The notes: generated by a model not told the origin, from the letters alone. 64,000 nt of DNA from an uncultured Clostridia bacterium (GCA_947627465.1 CANQWD010000006.1:42089-106088), one strand, 5' to 3'. Numbered from the stretch's first letter, positions 1 to 10,539 are shown. Numbers and translations are program-made.

Positions 1-274
1 ACATACCCTCGACAAGTACCCTTGTGTTGCCGTCGGGAGTAGTCAGCAGCTGTTTGATTATTCCCACCGTGCCCACAGAATAGATGTCGTCGGCAGTGGG
101 ACTTGTTTCGCCCGCGTCCTTTTGCGCCGCAAGAAAAATCTCGCCGCTGCCTTTAGCCGCCGCTTTAAGCGCGTTTACCGATCTGTCGCGTCCAACGTCA
201 AAGTGAAGCACCATTGACGGGAACACCACCAATCCTCTCAAAGCCAATGCCGGAAGTATCTTTGTGTTTTCCAT
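1..274 (-). CDS. lon: Lon protease, N-terminal part (runs off window edge)
   Basis: Reverse translation MENTKILPALALRGLVVFPSMVLHFDVGRDRSVNALKAA... matches the Lon substrate-binding N-terminus. Confidence 0.88.
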   Translation of the reverse strand, partial: MENTKILPALALRGLVVFPSMVLHFDVGRDRSVNALKAAAKGSGEIFLAAQKDAGETSPTADDIYSVGTVGIIKQLLTTPDGNTRVLVEGM

Positions 275-447
275 TGCAGTCTCCCTTTCTATATCTATAT
301 AACAAAACATCTTGTGTCAAAAATTCCAATGCTTTCATTATTATACATCATTTAAAAAAATTTTGCAACCCCTAAAATTTTACCGTTTTATCTGGAATTC
401 TGCGTTATAGCGGAGAATAAATTCCAAAAGCGGCGTTATGTGAATTT

Positions 448-1209
448 TCAGCGAAAAATCAGCGAAAACAGCGCGAAAATGATCGGCATGTGCAGCATAT
501 ATATCCAAATTGTCACGCGTCCGACAGCGGCAAGCGGCTTGCAGTGCGGTTTATAGAATGCTTTGGGCATTGCGCCGCTTTTAAACCAATATCCGCAGAA
601 GCTGCCGGCAAGGAACACAAAAAACCACGGCATTATCGGAAAAAAGTCCGAGGAACTGAAACTTTTGGAAATTATTCCCATGGGGAACAGTACGCCTACA
701 TTTCGCGCCGTTTCGGGAAAATTGTACTTTAACGCTCCAAATCCAACAAATCCTCTTGAGGCGTTCCAAGTAAACGCGGCGAGCAGAGCGTTCAGAGCAA
801 GCCCAACCGTCGGCGGTATTTTCTCGATATACTTTCCGAACAGCCCGTAAATCATCATTGAAACGCCAAGCAAGTGCAATATGCCGAAGCTTATCTCGTC
901 CGTTGTGAAAAACGGCACAACGAACGTTATCACCATTCCGAGGAAAAAACATTCCGCGCCGCGTCTTACATTGTCGTGAGAGTATCTGCACATTATTCCC
1001 GAAATGAAGATGAACGTTCCCGCGAAAATATCGCGGATAATGCCGAACCAACCGCTGAAGAACACGGGTATTTTTACGCCGAACTCGTAGTTCAACTCAT
1101 AAAGCGCGTGATATATCACCATACATATTATCGCGAAGCCGCGTATCTCGTCGAGAAGATACACTCTGCCGCTTTTTCCGGATATGCCGCTTTTGCACGA
1201 AACTTTCAT
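448..1209 (-). CDS. DUF1624/heparan-alpha-glucosaminide N-acetyltransferase-like membrane protein
   Basis: RVYLLDEIRGFAIICMVIYHALYEL start and multiple TM segments typical of the family. Confidence 0.75.
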   Translation of the reverse strand: MKVSCKSGISGKSGRVYLLDEIRGFAIICMVIYHALYELNYEFGVKIPVFFSGWFGIIRDIFAGTFIFISGIMCRYSHDNVRRGAECFFLGMVITFVVPFFTTDEISFGILHLLGVSMMIYGLFGKYIEKIPPTVGLALNALLAAFTWNASRGFVGFGALKYNFPETARNVGVLFPMGIISKSFSSSDFFPIMPWFFVFLAGSFCGYWFKSGAMPKAFYKPHCKPLAAVGRVTIWIYMLHMPIIFALFSLIFR

Positions 1210-1350
1210 TTTTTCACCCGATAGAATTTTTTATCCCGTTTTCTCTGCCATTGGCGGGGAGAACGCTGTATATATTCTATCACAAATTTCCAAAAAATAC
1301 AACTCGCCACTTGAAAAATTAAAAAAATCGTGCTATAATATATCGGTGAG

Positions 1351-1722
1351 GTGAGAAAATTGCTAAACGTCTTGACAGTCGGGGCGGGCGGATTTGTCGG
1401 CGCGGCTTTGAGGTATCTCGCGGGTCTTATACCCATAGAAACAAAATCGGGTTTTCCCGTGAAGACTTTCGCGATAAACATTATCGGGTGTTTCGCAATC
1501 GGCATTATTTCCGTGTTGATAACCAAAAAGGTCGGCAATGATACGCTTATGCTGTTCCTGAAAGCGGGAGTTTGCGGCGGATTTACAACGTTCTCTTCGT
1601 TCGCTCTTGAAACGCAGGAGCTGTTTTCGGACGGAAATATCGTTACGGGCGTTCTTTACGCTTTGGGAAGCCTTACAGCGGGGACGTTGGCGGTTCTGTT
1701 GGGGCAGATAATTGTAAAATAA
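1351..1722 (+). CDS. crcB: Fluoride efflux transporter CrcB/FluC
   Basis: GAGGFVGAALRYLAG ... INIIGCFAIGI ... GGFTTFSSFALE motifs. Confidence 0.9.
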   Translation: MRKLLNVLTVGAGGFVGAALRYLAGLIPIETKSGFPVKTFAINIIGCFAIGIISVLITKKVGNDTLMLFLKAGVCGGFTTFSSFALETQELFSDGNIVTGVLYALGSLTAGTLAVLLGQIIVK

Positions 1723-1733
1723 AGGAAATTGAT

Positions 1734-2708
1734 GTGAAATACATACAAATAGGTAACGTCAGAATAGAGAAAACCGCCGCCTTGGCTCCTATGGCAAGCG
1801 TTGCGGATAAGGCTTATCGGACAATGGCAAAGGGGTTTGGCGCAGCATATTGCGTGGGCGAAATGGCAAGCTGCAAGGGTCTTGTATACTCCGACCGCAA
1901 AACCGCCGAGCTTCTTTCGGTAAGCGAATTCGAGCGCCCTATGGGAGTGCAGCTTTTCGGTGCGGAGCCGGAGTTTATGGAAAAGGCGGTGAAGATCGCC
2001 GAGCGTTATTCTCCCGATATTATCGACATCAACGCGGGCTGTCCGATGCCGAAAATAGTCTGCGGAGGCGCGGGAAGCGCTCTTATGAAAACGCCGAAAA
2101 TTTTCGGGGAGTTGGTTCGAGCGGCGGTTGAAGCAACGGGAATACCGGTGACTGTGAAAATACGCGCGGGCTGGGATGAAAACTCCAAAAACGCCGTTGA
2201 AATGGCGAAAATCGCCGAGGAAAACGGAGCGGCGGCAGTCGCCGTTCACGGGCGCACCAAGGAACAGCTTTATGCGGGAAACGCGGATTGGAATATCATA
2301 AAAGCCGTAAAACAATCCGTGAGCGTTCCCGTGATAGGCAACGGCGATGTTAAAAGCGTTGAGGACTGCGTCAGAATGTACGAATACACGGGCTGCGACC
2401 TTGTGATGATAGGGCGCGGGAGTTATGGCAGACCGTGGCTTTTCGGGCAGATACGCGATTACTTTAGCGGAAAAACGCCGCGTTTTGAACCCGATTTGGA
2501 CGAAAAGCTTAATATAATGCGCCGCCACATCGCGCTTTTAGTCGAGGACAAGGGCGAGCGCACCGGAATGAAAGAGGCTCGGCGGCAAGCGGCGTGGTAC
2601 ATAAAGGGCATCGAGGGCGCGGCGGCTTTGAGAAACCGTTTCGGAAGTTTAAATACACTCGCCGACCTTGACGAGCTGATTAGTGAAATAAGCGGGAACG
2701 CGAATTGA
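1734..2708 (+). CDS. dusB: tRNA-dihydrouridine synthase (DusB family)
   Basis: ALAPMASVADKAYR, DINAGCPMPKIVCGGAGSALM, VHGRTKEQLYAGNADW, NGDV motifs. Confidence 0.92.
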   Translation: MKYIQIGNVRIEKTAALAPMASVADKAYRTMAKGFGAAYCVGEMASCKGLVYSDRKTAELLSVSEFERPMGVQLFGAEPEFMEKAVKIAERYSPDIIDINAGCPMPKIVCGGAGSALMKTPKIFGELVRAAVEATGIPVTVKIRAGWDENSKNAVEMAKIAEENGAAAVAVHGRTKEQLYAGNADWNIIKAVKQSVSVPVIGNGDVKSVEDCVRMYEYTGCDLVMIGRGSYGRPWLFGQIRDYFSGKTPRFEPDLDEKLNIMRRHIALLVEDKGERTGMKEARRQAAWYIKGIEGAAALRNRFGSLNTLADLDELISEISGNAN

Positions 2709-2716
2709 TAGCGTGT

Positions 2717-2823
2717 GCAAATCGAGCAAGCGAGTGAGTTTGGCGTAGCGCGAAGCGCGTAGCCAAAGCTCACTCGGCTAGCGAACGGAGCGCAAAGCGC
2801 GTAGAGAGCGGTGCTCGATTTGC
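2717..2823. repeat. Long imperfect palindrome in the dus-AAA intergenic region
   Basis: Outer arms GCAAATCGAGCA (2717-2728) and TGCTCGATTTGC (2812-2823) are perfect inverted repeats; inner GAGTGAGTTTGGC / GCCAAAGCTCACTC pair imperfectly. Confidence 0.7.
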
Positions 2824-2845
2824 CAATTTAAATAAGGAGATAATT

Positions 2846-4036
2846 ATGCAGGAATTCAGAAACAAAATTGCGGCGATATGCTGCTTCAACGTAAAAAACG
2901 ACCCCGTATTGTGCGGTTTTAAAAAGTTGTTCGGAGATACCGCGGAAGAAAGCTTTGAGGGCTATTCCGAAATAGTGGGAACGGTTCTGAAAAGCGGCGG
3001 CACGCTTGCCGAGTATTTTCATGATATGCTTGTGTTTTCGGAAAGCCCCGTTTTGAACGAATTCGCTTACGGAAAAACGGCTAAAAAGGACCACTCGATA
3101 TTGCGGCTCGACGCGGTAAAGTCAGATCTCGACATTATACGCGGTCTTTGCGAGGAGACCGCCGCGCAGGTACAAATACGTCTGAATACATTCTATGACA
3201 CGCTTGATTTCGGCAAGCTGCCGCTTTACGATAACGGAGTTTTTGATTACGAGCCGCAGTATTTTCTTGATTACATAAGAACCAACGGCAGCGGCATGTT
3301 CGCGAAATATAAGGCTTTCACATTTGACGGCGAATTGCATCCGATCGAGAACCCGGATAAAATTCGCCTGTCCGACCTTAAAAATTACGAGGAGCAGCGA
3401 AAACAGGTCGTTGACAACACGGTTTGCTTTCTTTCCGGAAAACCCGCGCAGAATGTGCTTCTTTACGGCGATAGGGGCACGGGCAAATCTTCGACGGTGA
3501 AAGCCATTATGAACGAATCTAAGTACCTAAGAATGGTGGAGGTCTCAAAGAACGATATCGCGGAATTGCCGCGGCTTTTCCGAAAGCTTAAAGATATTCC
3601 GCTGCACTTCATAGTTACCATTGACGATCTGTCTTTCTCCGAAAACGACGACCGCTTTGGGATATTGAAAGCCGTGCTGGAGGGTTCTCTTTCGGCAAAG
3701 CCCGAGAATATTCTTATTTACGCTACCACAAACCGCCGTAAAATTATCCGTGAAACTGCATCCGAACGCGAGATATCGGGCGCGGACGCTATTGATGAGA
3801 GTATGTCGCTCTCCGATCGTTTCGGACTTTTCGTTACGTTTATGAAGCCCGACAAGAAGGTCTATCTCGATATCGTGCAAAAACTCGCCGATGACAGGGG
3901 CTTGGACGTTTCCGAGGAAGAGCTGTTCGCCGCGGCAGAACGTTTCGCGCTCAAACGCGGCGGGCGTTCGCCGAGAACCGCGCGCCAGTTTATTGATTGG
4001 CTTGACGGCAGAATAGCGTTGGGTTTGGCTTATTAA
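2846..4036 (+). CDS. DUF815-type AAA ATP-binding protein
   Basis: LLYGDRGTGKSSTVKA Walker A; FIVTIDDLSF Walker B; overall DUF815 pattern. Confidence 0.8.
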   Translation: MQEFRNKIAAICCFNVKNDPVLCGFKKLFGDTAEESFEGYSEIVGTVLKSGGTLAEYFHDMLVFSESPVLNEFAYGKTAKKDHSILRLDAVKSDLDIIRGLCEETAAQVQIRLNTFYDTLDFGKLPLYDNGVFDYEPQYFLDYIRTNGSGMFAKYKAFTFDGELHPIENPDKIRLSDLKNYEEQRKQVVDNTVCFLSGKPAQNVLLYGDRGTGKSSTVKAIMNESKYLRMVEVSKNDIAELPRLFRKLKDIPLHFIVTIDDLSFSENDDRFGILKAVLEGSLSAKPENILIYATTNRRKIIRETASEREISGADAIDESMSLSDRFGLFVTFMKPDKKVYLDIVQKLADDRGLDVSEEELFAAAERFALKRGGRSPRTARQFIDWLDGRIALGLAY

Positions 4037-4052
4037 CTTTGGAGTGATAAGT

Positions 4053-4985
4053 ATGAAAGGTATCGTCATAAAATCGTTTTGCGCGGCGCTTTGCGGAGCG
4101 CTGCTGCTTACGGGCTGTTCAAAGTCGTCGTCAACGCCGGACGAGATATCCGTTGCAAGCGGCGCGGAGAGCGTTGCCGAGCAGCCGTTTCCCGTTGTTT
4201 CCTGCGGCGTTCGTCTTGAAAAAACTCCCGAAAAGATAGTCAGCCTGTCGCCCGCCGCGACTGAGATTATTTGCGAGTTGGGCTTTAAAGATAAGTTAGT
4301 CGGAATAAGCGATTACTGCGATTATCCAGAGGGCTTGAAAGCGGATAAAGTCGGAAGCACGGAAAATCCCGATACGGACGCTATTGTAAAACTGAAGCCC
4401 GACGCGGTTTTCACGCTGTCAGCGCTTTCGGAACGTGAAACTTACGCGCTGAACCAAGCGAATATCGCCGTGCTTACCGCACAGCCGCCGCACAATCTTG
4501 AGGAGTATTCCGCGTTGTACAAGGAGATAGCAGCGGCGTTTTACGGCAAAGAAACGGACGGAAGCGAAAAGGACGTACAAAAAGCCGTCAAAATAGGTTC
4601 CGAAGCGCGTTCCGCTCTTGAAAAAGCCGCTCAAAGCGTGAAGCTTGAAAGCTTTGTTTATGTAACCGAAAAGCTTACGGCGGCAGGTAAAGATACCTTT
4701 GAAAGCGCGGTGTTAAGCCTTTCGGGAAAGAACGTCTGCGAAGGTACGGATTACGCGGCTCTTGATACGATAAAATCCGCACCGAAGTTTATTATCGCGG
4801 CAAATTCGCTGTCCGAGGATAAACTCAAAGAGAATGAAACGCTCGCGGCGTTTATTGAAAAAGGCGCGCAGATCGAATTCATAAACGCTGCGGCGTTTGA
4901 GCGTCCTACGGCTCGCACCGCCGAGGTTTTCAACGAACTTTTGAGCGGTGAGGTGTCGGCGGTCTCGGCGGTCACATCGGAGTGA
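4053..4985 (+). CDS. ABC transporter substrate-binding lipoprotein (BtuF/heme-type)
   Basis: Lipobox LLLTGCS; EKIVSLSPAATEIICELGFKDKLVGISDYCDYP. Confidence 0.85.
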   Translation: MKGIVIKSFCAALCGALLLTGCSKSSSTPDEISVASGAESVAEQPFPVVSCGVRLEKTPEKIVSLSPAATEIICELGFKDKLVGISDYCDYPEGLKADKVGSTENPDTDAIVKLKPDAVFTLSALSERETYALNQANIAVLTAQPPHNLEEYSALYKEIAAAFYGKETDGSEKDVQKAVKIGSEARSALEKAAQSVKLESFVYVTEKLTAAGKDTFESAVLSLSGKNVCEGTDYAALDTIKSAPKFIIAANSLSEDKLKENETLAAFIEKGAQIEFINAAAFERPTARTAEVFNELLSGEVSAVSAVTSE

Positions 4986-5736
4986 TTAAATAACCGTTTT
5001 CGCGCCAATTGTCAATTACAGAGCCCAGTATTTCCGTATTTGTTTTGGATACCGCGTGGAGCAGATAAACCGCGCCCGGGTGTACCTTTTGAGTTATTTT
5101 CTCAAACGCTTCGGACGGCTCGGGCTGTTTGCTTGTGTCCCAATCGTAGTATGCGAAGCTCCACAAAACCGTGGTGTAGCCCAAATCTTTGGCACATTTC
5201 AGCACACGCTCGGAAAACTCGCCCTTAGGCGGGCGCATAACGTACATATCATAGCCGAACTGTTGTTTTATATATTCGTGAAGCTCGGAAAGCTCATTTT
5301 TCAGCTCGTTGTCGGAGCATTCGGGAAGCGACGGGTGCGACATCGTGTGGTTGCCTACCGTATGTCCCTCGGCTATCATTCGTTTTATTAACTCGGGGTT
5401 GGATTTGGCGTAGTCGTAAGTTACGAAAAATACTGCGCGGACGTTCTTTTCTTTTAGAACGTCCAGAATTTTTTCGGTGTAACCGTTTTCATATCCCTCG
5501 TCGAACGTGAGCCACAGCCGTTTGTGCTCGGCTTCTCCAACGAACAAGCCGCCCATTTCGGAATACTTTGCTTCGGCGTTTACGGCGTCGGACGGTCTTC
5601 CGCTGGCGTCCGTTGAGGCTCCCAAGCCCCAGGCGATTTTTTTGTTGTCATATTGGCTAAAATCCTCGGCGAACGCGGGGCAAGTTGTCAAAGCTGCCGC
5701 CAAAGCCGCGGACAGCGCGCTTTTACAGAATTTCAT
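4972..5736 (-). CDS. pdaA: Polysaccharide deacetylase, PdaA-like (delta-lactam biosynthesis)
   Basis: Signal peptide; KRLWLTFDEGYENGYT, GHTVGNHTMSHPSLP, MRPPKGEFSERVL. Confidence 0.85.
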   Translation of the reverse strand: MKFCKSALSAALAAALTTCPAFAEDFSQYDNKKIAWGLGASTDASGRPSDAVNAEAKYSEMGGLFVGEAEHKRLWLTFDEGYENGYTEKILDVLKEKNVRAVFFVTYDYAKSNPELIKRMIAEGHTVGNHTMSHPSLPECSDNELKNELSELHEYIKQQFGYDMYVMRPPKGEFSERVLKCAKDLGYTTVLWSFAYYDWDTSKQPEPSEAFEKITQKVHPGAVYLLHAVSKTNTEILGSVIDNWRENGYLITPM

Positions 5737-5956
5737 AGCTATCTCCTTTTCGGTCGTTTTAGGTTATTTTCCGCATTGTTCGGCGGATTATTAAAGTAAA
5801 ATTTTCACAGGCTTTTGCGAAAAATAGAAAAATCTCACTTTGGTTAAAAAACATTTGTGCAATATGACGTGCCCTATATTCCGCAAATCCACTTGAATAA
5901 TGCGGAAAAATATGTTAAAATATAATTAGTACAGCATTGCAAAGGAGCCGTTTAAT

Positions 5957-6973
5957 ATGGCAAAAAACTTTAACGATCTGGTTGAACTTCTGCAAGGTCA
6001 CCGCGTTTTTATACAAACTCATAACTTTCCGGATCAAGACGCTGTTGCGAGCGCTTTCGGACTTCAGGAGCTTTTGCGGCATTTCGGTGTTGAGACCACG
6101 ATCTGCCACCATGGTGTTGTGGAACGCGCCGTTACTAGCAATATGGTTGCCGAGCTTGGGATCGAGATGCTTTCCGAGGAGGGCGGGGAAACCGAAAATC
6201 TCGGCGAGGAAATGAACGCGCGGGATTATATTATCATCGTTGATTCGCAAAAGGGAAGCGGAAACATTGATGATCTGATTGGTGATGAGGTCGCTTGTAT
6301 AGACCATCACCCGACTTTTGTTGAGGTTTCCGATTATAAATATATGGATATCCGCATTGTGGGAAGCTGTGCCACGATAATTGCCGATTACTATCGGGAA
6401 TGCGGCGTTGAGATGTCCGAAAATGTCGCTACGGCGCTTCTTTACGGCTTAAAGAGCGACACGCGCAATTTTACGCGTGGCGTAACGCAGCTTGACGTGG
6501 ATATTTACAGCTACTTGTTTCCGAAAAGCAATCATCAGTTAATTAGGAAATACCAGGCCGCCGAGATCGAATACAGCGAACTTAACGCGTTTTCCGATAG
6601 TCTTAGGAACATCGAGGTCTACAATGAGGTGGGGTTCGCGTTTCTGGATTTCCCGTGCAAGGAGGGATTTGTGGCAACGGTCTCGGACTTCATTCTCGAT
6701 ATCGATTTGGTGAAGTTCGTGGTGGTTTACACACGCAGACCAAACGGGTTTAAATTTTCGGTGCGCTCCGAATTGGACGAGCTTGACGCGGGCATGATCA
6801 TCTCCGAGGCGCTTAAGGACGTGGGTTCGGGCGGCGGACATAAAACTATGGCGGGCGGATTTGCGGAGGAAGACAAGGTTCTGGCAATGAATTTCGACTT
6901 TAATAAGGTCATTCAAAATTTGTTCTTGAACGTTATCAACAAGGTGCCGCCTCACGGTTTGACGATAGAATAA
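5957..6973 (+). CDS. DHH/DHHA1 phosphoesterase (NrnA-like)
   Basis: VFIQTHNFPDQDAVASAFG, CIDHHPTF, C-terminal GSGGGHKTMAGGF. Confidence 0.88.
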   Translation: MAKNFNDLVELLQGHRVFIQTHNFPDQDAVASAFGLQELLRHFGVETTICHHGVVERAVTSNMVAELGIEMLSEEGGETENLGEEMNARDYIIIVDSQKGSGNIDDLIGDEVACIDHHPTFVEVSDYKYMDIRIVGSCATIIADYYRECGVEMSENVATALLYGLKSDTRNFTRGVTQLDVDIYSYLFPKSNHQLIRKYQAAEIEYSELNAFSDSLRNIEVYNEVGFAFLDFPCKEGFVATVSDFILDIDLVKFVVVYTRRPNGFKFSVRSELDELDAGMIISEALKDVGSGGGHKTMAGGFAEEDKVLAMNFDFNKVIQNLFLNVINKVPPHGLTIE

Positions 6974-7030
6974 ATATTTAAGCGACAGGTTTTCTTTCCG
7001 CTTAGAATTGTATTATAAAGTATATTTTTC

Positions 7031-7063
7031 CCTTTTCTCCTCCGCGATGCGGGGGAGAAAAGG
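7031..7063 (+). terminator. Intrinsic terminator-like hairpin
   Basis: CCTTTTCTCC...GGAGAAAAGG perfect stem downstream of the DHH gene. Confidence 0.6.
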
Positions 7064-7189
7064 TTATTTTAAAGCTCGGTTTTATTTAAAGACGCGATAA
7101 AGCAATTTCAGGCTGCGCATAAAAAGACTTTTTTACAAGCTGAAGCGGTAGGTTTTCCTGCCGCATTTTAAATTCTCGAGTTTTCCTTA

Positions 7190-7218
7190 TTGACAATATC
7201 TATGAAACGTGATATAAT
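7190..7218 (+). promoter_or_regulatory. Sigma-A-type promoter for the radical SAM-ruvC operon
   Basis: TTGACA (7190-7195), 17-bp spacer, TATAAT (7213-7218). Confidence 0.75.
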
Positions 7219-7242
7219 TATAATGTATATTTTTGCGGAGAG

Positions 7243-7869
7243 GTGCAGACAATGACAATTTTTTACAAATTTGAAGGCAAATTATATATAAATATAACCA
7301 ACGGCTGTCCGTGCGACTGCGTGTTTTGCATACGCAAAAACGGCGACAGCATAGAGGACAATGACAGCTTGTGGCTTGAGCATGAGCCGACGTTCGAGGA
7401 AATATGCGCTGCTTTTGACGGGTTCGATAAAACGGGAATCAAAGAAGCAGTGTTCTGTGGTTACGGAGAACCGACCGTTCGCGCGGATATGCTGATAAAA
7501 ACCGCCGAATATATTAAGGCGAATTCCGATTTAAAGCTCCGCGTGAATACCAACGGCTTGGTAAGGCTTATTCATAAAGACTTTGATATTTCGCGTTTTA
7601 AAGGCGTTATCGACAGCTTTTCGATAAGCTTGAATGCGCCGAATGCAAAACGCTACAATGAAGTCACGCGTCCCAAATACGGAGAACGGTCTTTTGATGA
7701 AATGCTTCGTTTTGCAAAGGACGTTAAGGCAATGGGTATCAAAACAGCGTTTACCGTGGTGGATGTGATAACAGCCGAGGAGATCGAAGAATGTAAAAAG
7801 CTCGCCGAGAGCCTTGAAATTCCGCTTAGAGTGCGCGCTTACGTTACGGACAACGAGAGTTACACATAA
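7243..7869 (+). CDS. TatD-linked-type radical SAM protein
   Basis: LYINITNGCPCDCVFCIRK cysteine motif, AVFCGYGEPT, RVNTNGL; stop overlaps ruvC start. Confidence 0.82.
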   Translation: MQTMTIFYKFEGKLYINITNGCPCDCVFCIRKNGDSIEDNDSLWLEHEPTFEEICAAFDGFDKTGIKEAVFCGYGEPTVRADMLIKTAEYIKANSDLKLRVNTNGLVRLIHKDFDISRFKGVIDSFSISLNAPNAKRYNEVTRPKYGERSFDEMLRFAKDVKAMGIKTAFTVVDVITAEEIEECKKLAESLEIPLRVRAYVTDNESYT

Positions 7870-8396
7870 TGAGAATTTTGGGGATAGACCCGGGCTACGC
7901 GATAGTCGGGTGGGGCGTTTTGGAGTTCGACAATACGCGCTTTGACGTGATAAAATACGGTTCGATAACTACGCAGCCCGAAACGCCGTTTGACAAGCGT
8001 TTGTGCGAGATTTACGACGATATGTGTGTGGTGATCGAAAAATTCCGCCCCGATTGTATGAGTATTGAAAAACTGTTTTTTAACACCAACATCACAACGG
8101 GTATAGATGTGGCGCAGGCTCGTGGGGTTATAATGCTTTCGGCGGCAAAGCATAACGTTAAAGTGTTCGAGTATACGCCGCTTCAAGTGAAAACGGCTGT
8201 TACGGGTTACGGACGCGCGGAAAAACATCAGGTTCAGGAAATGACAAAGAACATTTTGCGCCTAAAGGAAATACCAAAGCCCGATGATACCGCCGACGCT
8301 TTGGCTCTGGCGATAACTCACGGACATACGGGCGGTTCTCGGCTGTCGGAAATTATGCGCGGCAACGAGGTCACGCAGTTAAACAAAAAGAGGTAG
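7869..8396 (+). CDS. ruvC: Crossover junction endodeoxyribonuclease RuvC
   Basis: MRILGIDPGYAIVGWGVLE; TADALALAITH. Confidence 0.95.
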   Translation: MRILGIDPGYAIVGWGVLEFDNTRFDVIKYGSITTQPETPFDKRLCEIYDDMCVVIEKFRPDCMSIEKLFFNTNITTGIDVAQARGVIMLSAAKHNVKVFEYTPLQVKTAVTGYGRAEKHQVQEMTKNILRLKEIPKPDDTADALALAITHGHTGGSRLSEIMRGNEVTQLNKKR

Positions 8397-8401
8397 TATT
8401 T

Positions 8402-8989
8402 ATGATATATAGTTTACAAGGTGAATTGACGCATTGGGAGACGGGTTTAGCCGTTATCGAGTGCGGGGGAGTGGGCTACGCATGCCGCACGACTATGAAC
8501 ACCATAGCGAAGATACGAGATTTGGACGAGGTGAAACTGTTTACATATCTTCACGTTACGGAGAACTCGCTGGACTTATTCGGCTTTGCGGATAACGCGG
8601 AACTTGCCGCGTTTAAGCAGCTTATCTCCGTTTCGGGAGTGGGACCCAAAGCCGCGCTGTCGATTTTAAGCGACATCACGCCCTCAAAATTGGCTCTCTG
8701 CATAGCCGCCGAGGATTACAAAACGTTGACGAAATCCCCGGGAATAGGTGCGAAGATCGCTCAAAGAATTGTTTTGGAACTTAAAGATAAGGTGGCTAAG
8801 GAACAAAAACTTTCAGCGAAAGACTTGCAGAGCGCCGCGGTTTCAGCGGGTGATAATTTCGCCGAGGCTATGACGGCGTTGCAGACATTGGGTTTCAATC
8901 CCGCGCAGTGCGGCGCGGCTCTTTCAGGCGCAAATGCGAATGCGTCTGTGGAGGATTTGATAAAATTCGGACTTAAAAATCTTGCGTAA
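8402..8989 (+). CDS. ruvA: Holliday junction branch migration protein RuvA
   Basis: VIECGGVGYACRTT, LFGFA, SVSGVGPKAALSILS, TKSPGIGAKIAQRIVLELKDK. Confidence 0.95.
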   Translation: MIYSLQGELTHWETGLAVIECGGVGYACRTTMNTIAKIRDLDEVKLFTYLHVTENSLDLFGFADNAELAAFKQLISVSGVGPKAALSILSDITPSKLALCIAAEDYKTLTKSPGIGAKIAQRIVLELKDKVAKEQKLSAKDLQSAAVSAGDNFAEAMTALQTLGFNPAQCGAALSGANANASVEDLIKFGLKNLA

Positions 8990-9009
8990 AGGAGGAGTCC
9001 TTTATTAAA

Positions 9010-9951
9010 ATGAATAAGAAAAAAGGCTTAAACGGCTTTGAAAAGCTGATGTGGTTATTTATCGGCGGACTTTTCGGCGTTATGATAACTTTTTTGAGCG
9101 GTGAAACGAAGAATGTGTATTTCGCGTATATTTGCGGCGGGCTTATGTTGGTGGCGGCTCTTATTTCGCTGTTTACCGTAATAATATCAAATTTTATAGC
9201 TCCTCATATTGCGAAGAAAAAAGCCGCCGAGCGCGCTCTCGGAAAAGAGGGTATCAAAATAATGCGCCGCGACGAGGTCGCCAAACTCGCTTACAAAGGC
9301 ATTATCGCGCTTTTGGACGGGAAGCTCGTTAAAGCGGAGGAATTTTTACAACAGGCTTTGTCAAAGACGGATGTTCGTCAAAACCAGATGTTCTGTATCG
9401 AGTGGCTTATCAATCTTTATGAGGCCACGGGAAACGAAGCAAAATTGATGTGGTGTTATCGAAAAGCGGTTGAGTACGCGCCCGAAAATCCCGAAGCGCA
9501 GTCGCGGCTGGGGCACGCGTACTTCTCCGAGGGCAAGCTTGACCAAGCGTTGTATTGCTTTGAGCAGGCTTTGCGCTACGACCCAAACCACGGTTATTCG
9601 TATTTCAGCATTGCGAAAATCCAAATGATACGCGGCGAGGACGACAAGGCTTTTGAAACGCTGCAAACGCTTTTGAAGATAAACGAAAATCATCCGCTCT
9701 GCCGCGCGGAGCTTGCGGATTGGTACGCTATGCAGGGCAATGCCGAAAAAGCCAAGGAAGAATGCAAAAAGGCGCAGCTTTGCGGAATCCACGACCCGGA
9801 TGAGTTAAACAAACGTATCAACGCTATACTCAGCTTTCATAAAACGGACTACGATGGGAAAAATCTTCCCGAGATGTTTTATCGCAAAATAGATCCGATA
9901 ACCGATGAAAATGCGGATAATGCGGATAATAAGGAGAAAACCGATGACTAA
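9010..9951 (+). CDS. TPR-repeat membrane protein
   Basis: Two N-terminal TM segments, then TPR repeats (PENPEAQSRLGHAYFSEGKLDQALYCFEQALRYDP). Confidence 0.8.
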   Translation: MNKKKGLNGFEKLMWLFIGGLFGVMITFLSGETKNVYFAYICGGLMLVAALISLFTVIISNFIAPHIAKKKAAERALGKEGIKIMRRDEVAKLAYKGIIALLDGKLVKAEEFLQQALSKTDVRQNQMFCIEWLINLYEATGNEAKLMWCYRKAVEYAPENPEAQSRLGHAYFSEGKLDQALYCFEQALRYDPNHGYSYFSIAKIQMIRGEDDKAFETLQTLLKINENHPLCRAELADWYAMQGNAEKAKEECKKAQLCGIHDPDELNKRINAILSFHKTDYDGKNLPEMFYRKIDPITDENADNADNKEKTDD

Positions 9952-10537
9952 TGTTTATTTTGTCCGCCACGCGGATCCCGACCATTCGGTTCGTGACGAC
10001 AGGAGCCGTCCGCTAACCGAAAACGGCTTGCGCGACAGCAAAGCGGTAACTTGGGTTTTGGCTGACAAGCATATTGATTTTTTGATGTCAAGTCCATATA
10101 AAAGAAGTATGTACACGATAGCCGATTTGTCGCGGGCGCTTGGTTTGGAAATACATACGGACGAGGATTTTCGAGAGCGCGGCGCGGGTAACTGGCGCGG
10201 CGGCAATATTTTTGAATTTATTGAAAAGCAGTGGGCTGATTTCGATTATCACATTGAGGACGGGGAAAGTCTGCGCGAGGTGCAAACGCGCAATATCGGC
10301 GCTTTAAAGCAAGTCCTTGCGGAGCATGCCGGCGAGAACATAGTAATTGCAACGCACGGAACGGCGCTTTCAACGATTTTGAACTATTACTATCCCGAGT
10401 TCAATTTCAAGTGCTTTAAGAAAATAGTTGACTTTATGCCGTTTGTTATTCGTCTTGATTTTGACGGCGAAACGTGTGTGAATTATCAAACGGAACTTAT
10501 CATACATAAAGATTTTAATAACCGAAAGGCAAACTGA
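9944..10537 (+). CDS. Histidine phosphatase family protein
   Basis: [13 protein letters not shown] catalytic RH(A) motif, [10 protein letters not shown]. Confidence 0.85.
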   Translation: MTNVYFVRHADPDHSVRDDRSRPLTENGLRDSKAVTWVLADKHIDFLMSSPYKRSMYTIADLSRALGLEIHTDEDFRERGAGNWRGGNIFEFIEKQWADFDYHIEDGESLREVQTRNIGALKQVLAEHAGENIVIATHGTALSTILNYYYPEFNFKCFKKIVDFMPFVIRLDFDGETCVNYQTELIIHKDFNNRKAN

Positions 10538-10539
10538 CA

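Noticed and set aside
1210-1350. Fluoride riboswitch upstream of crcB
   Set aside because: The short leader lacks the recognisable fluoride-aptamer core sequence; only a simple promoter-like TATAAT is visible.
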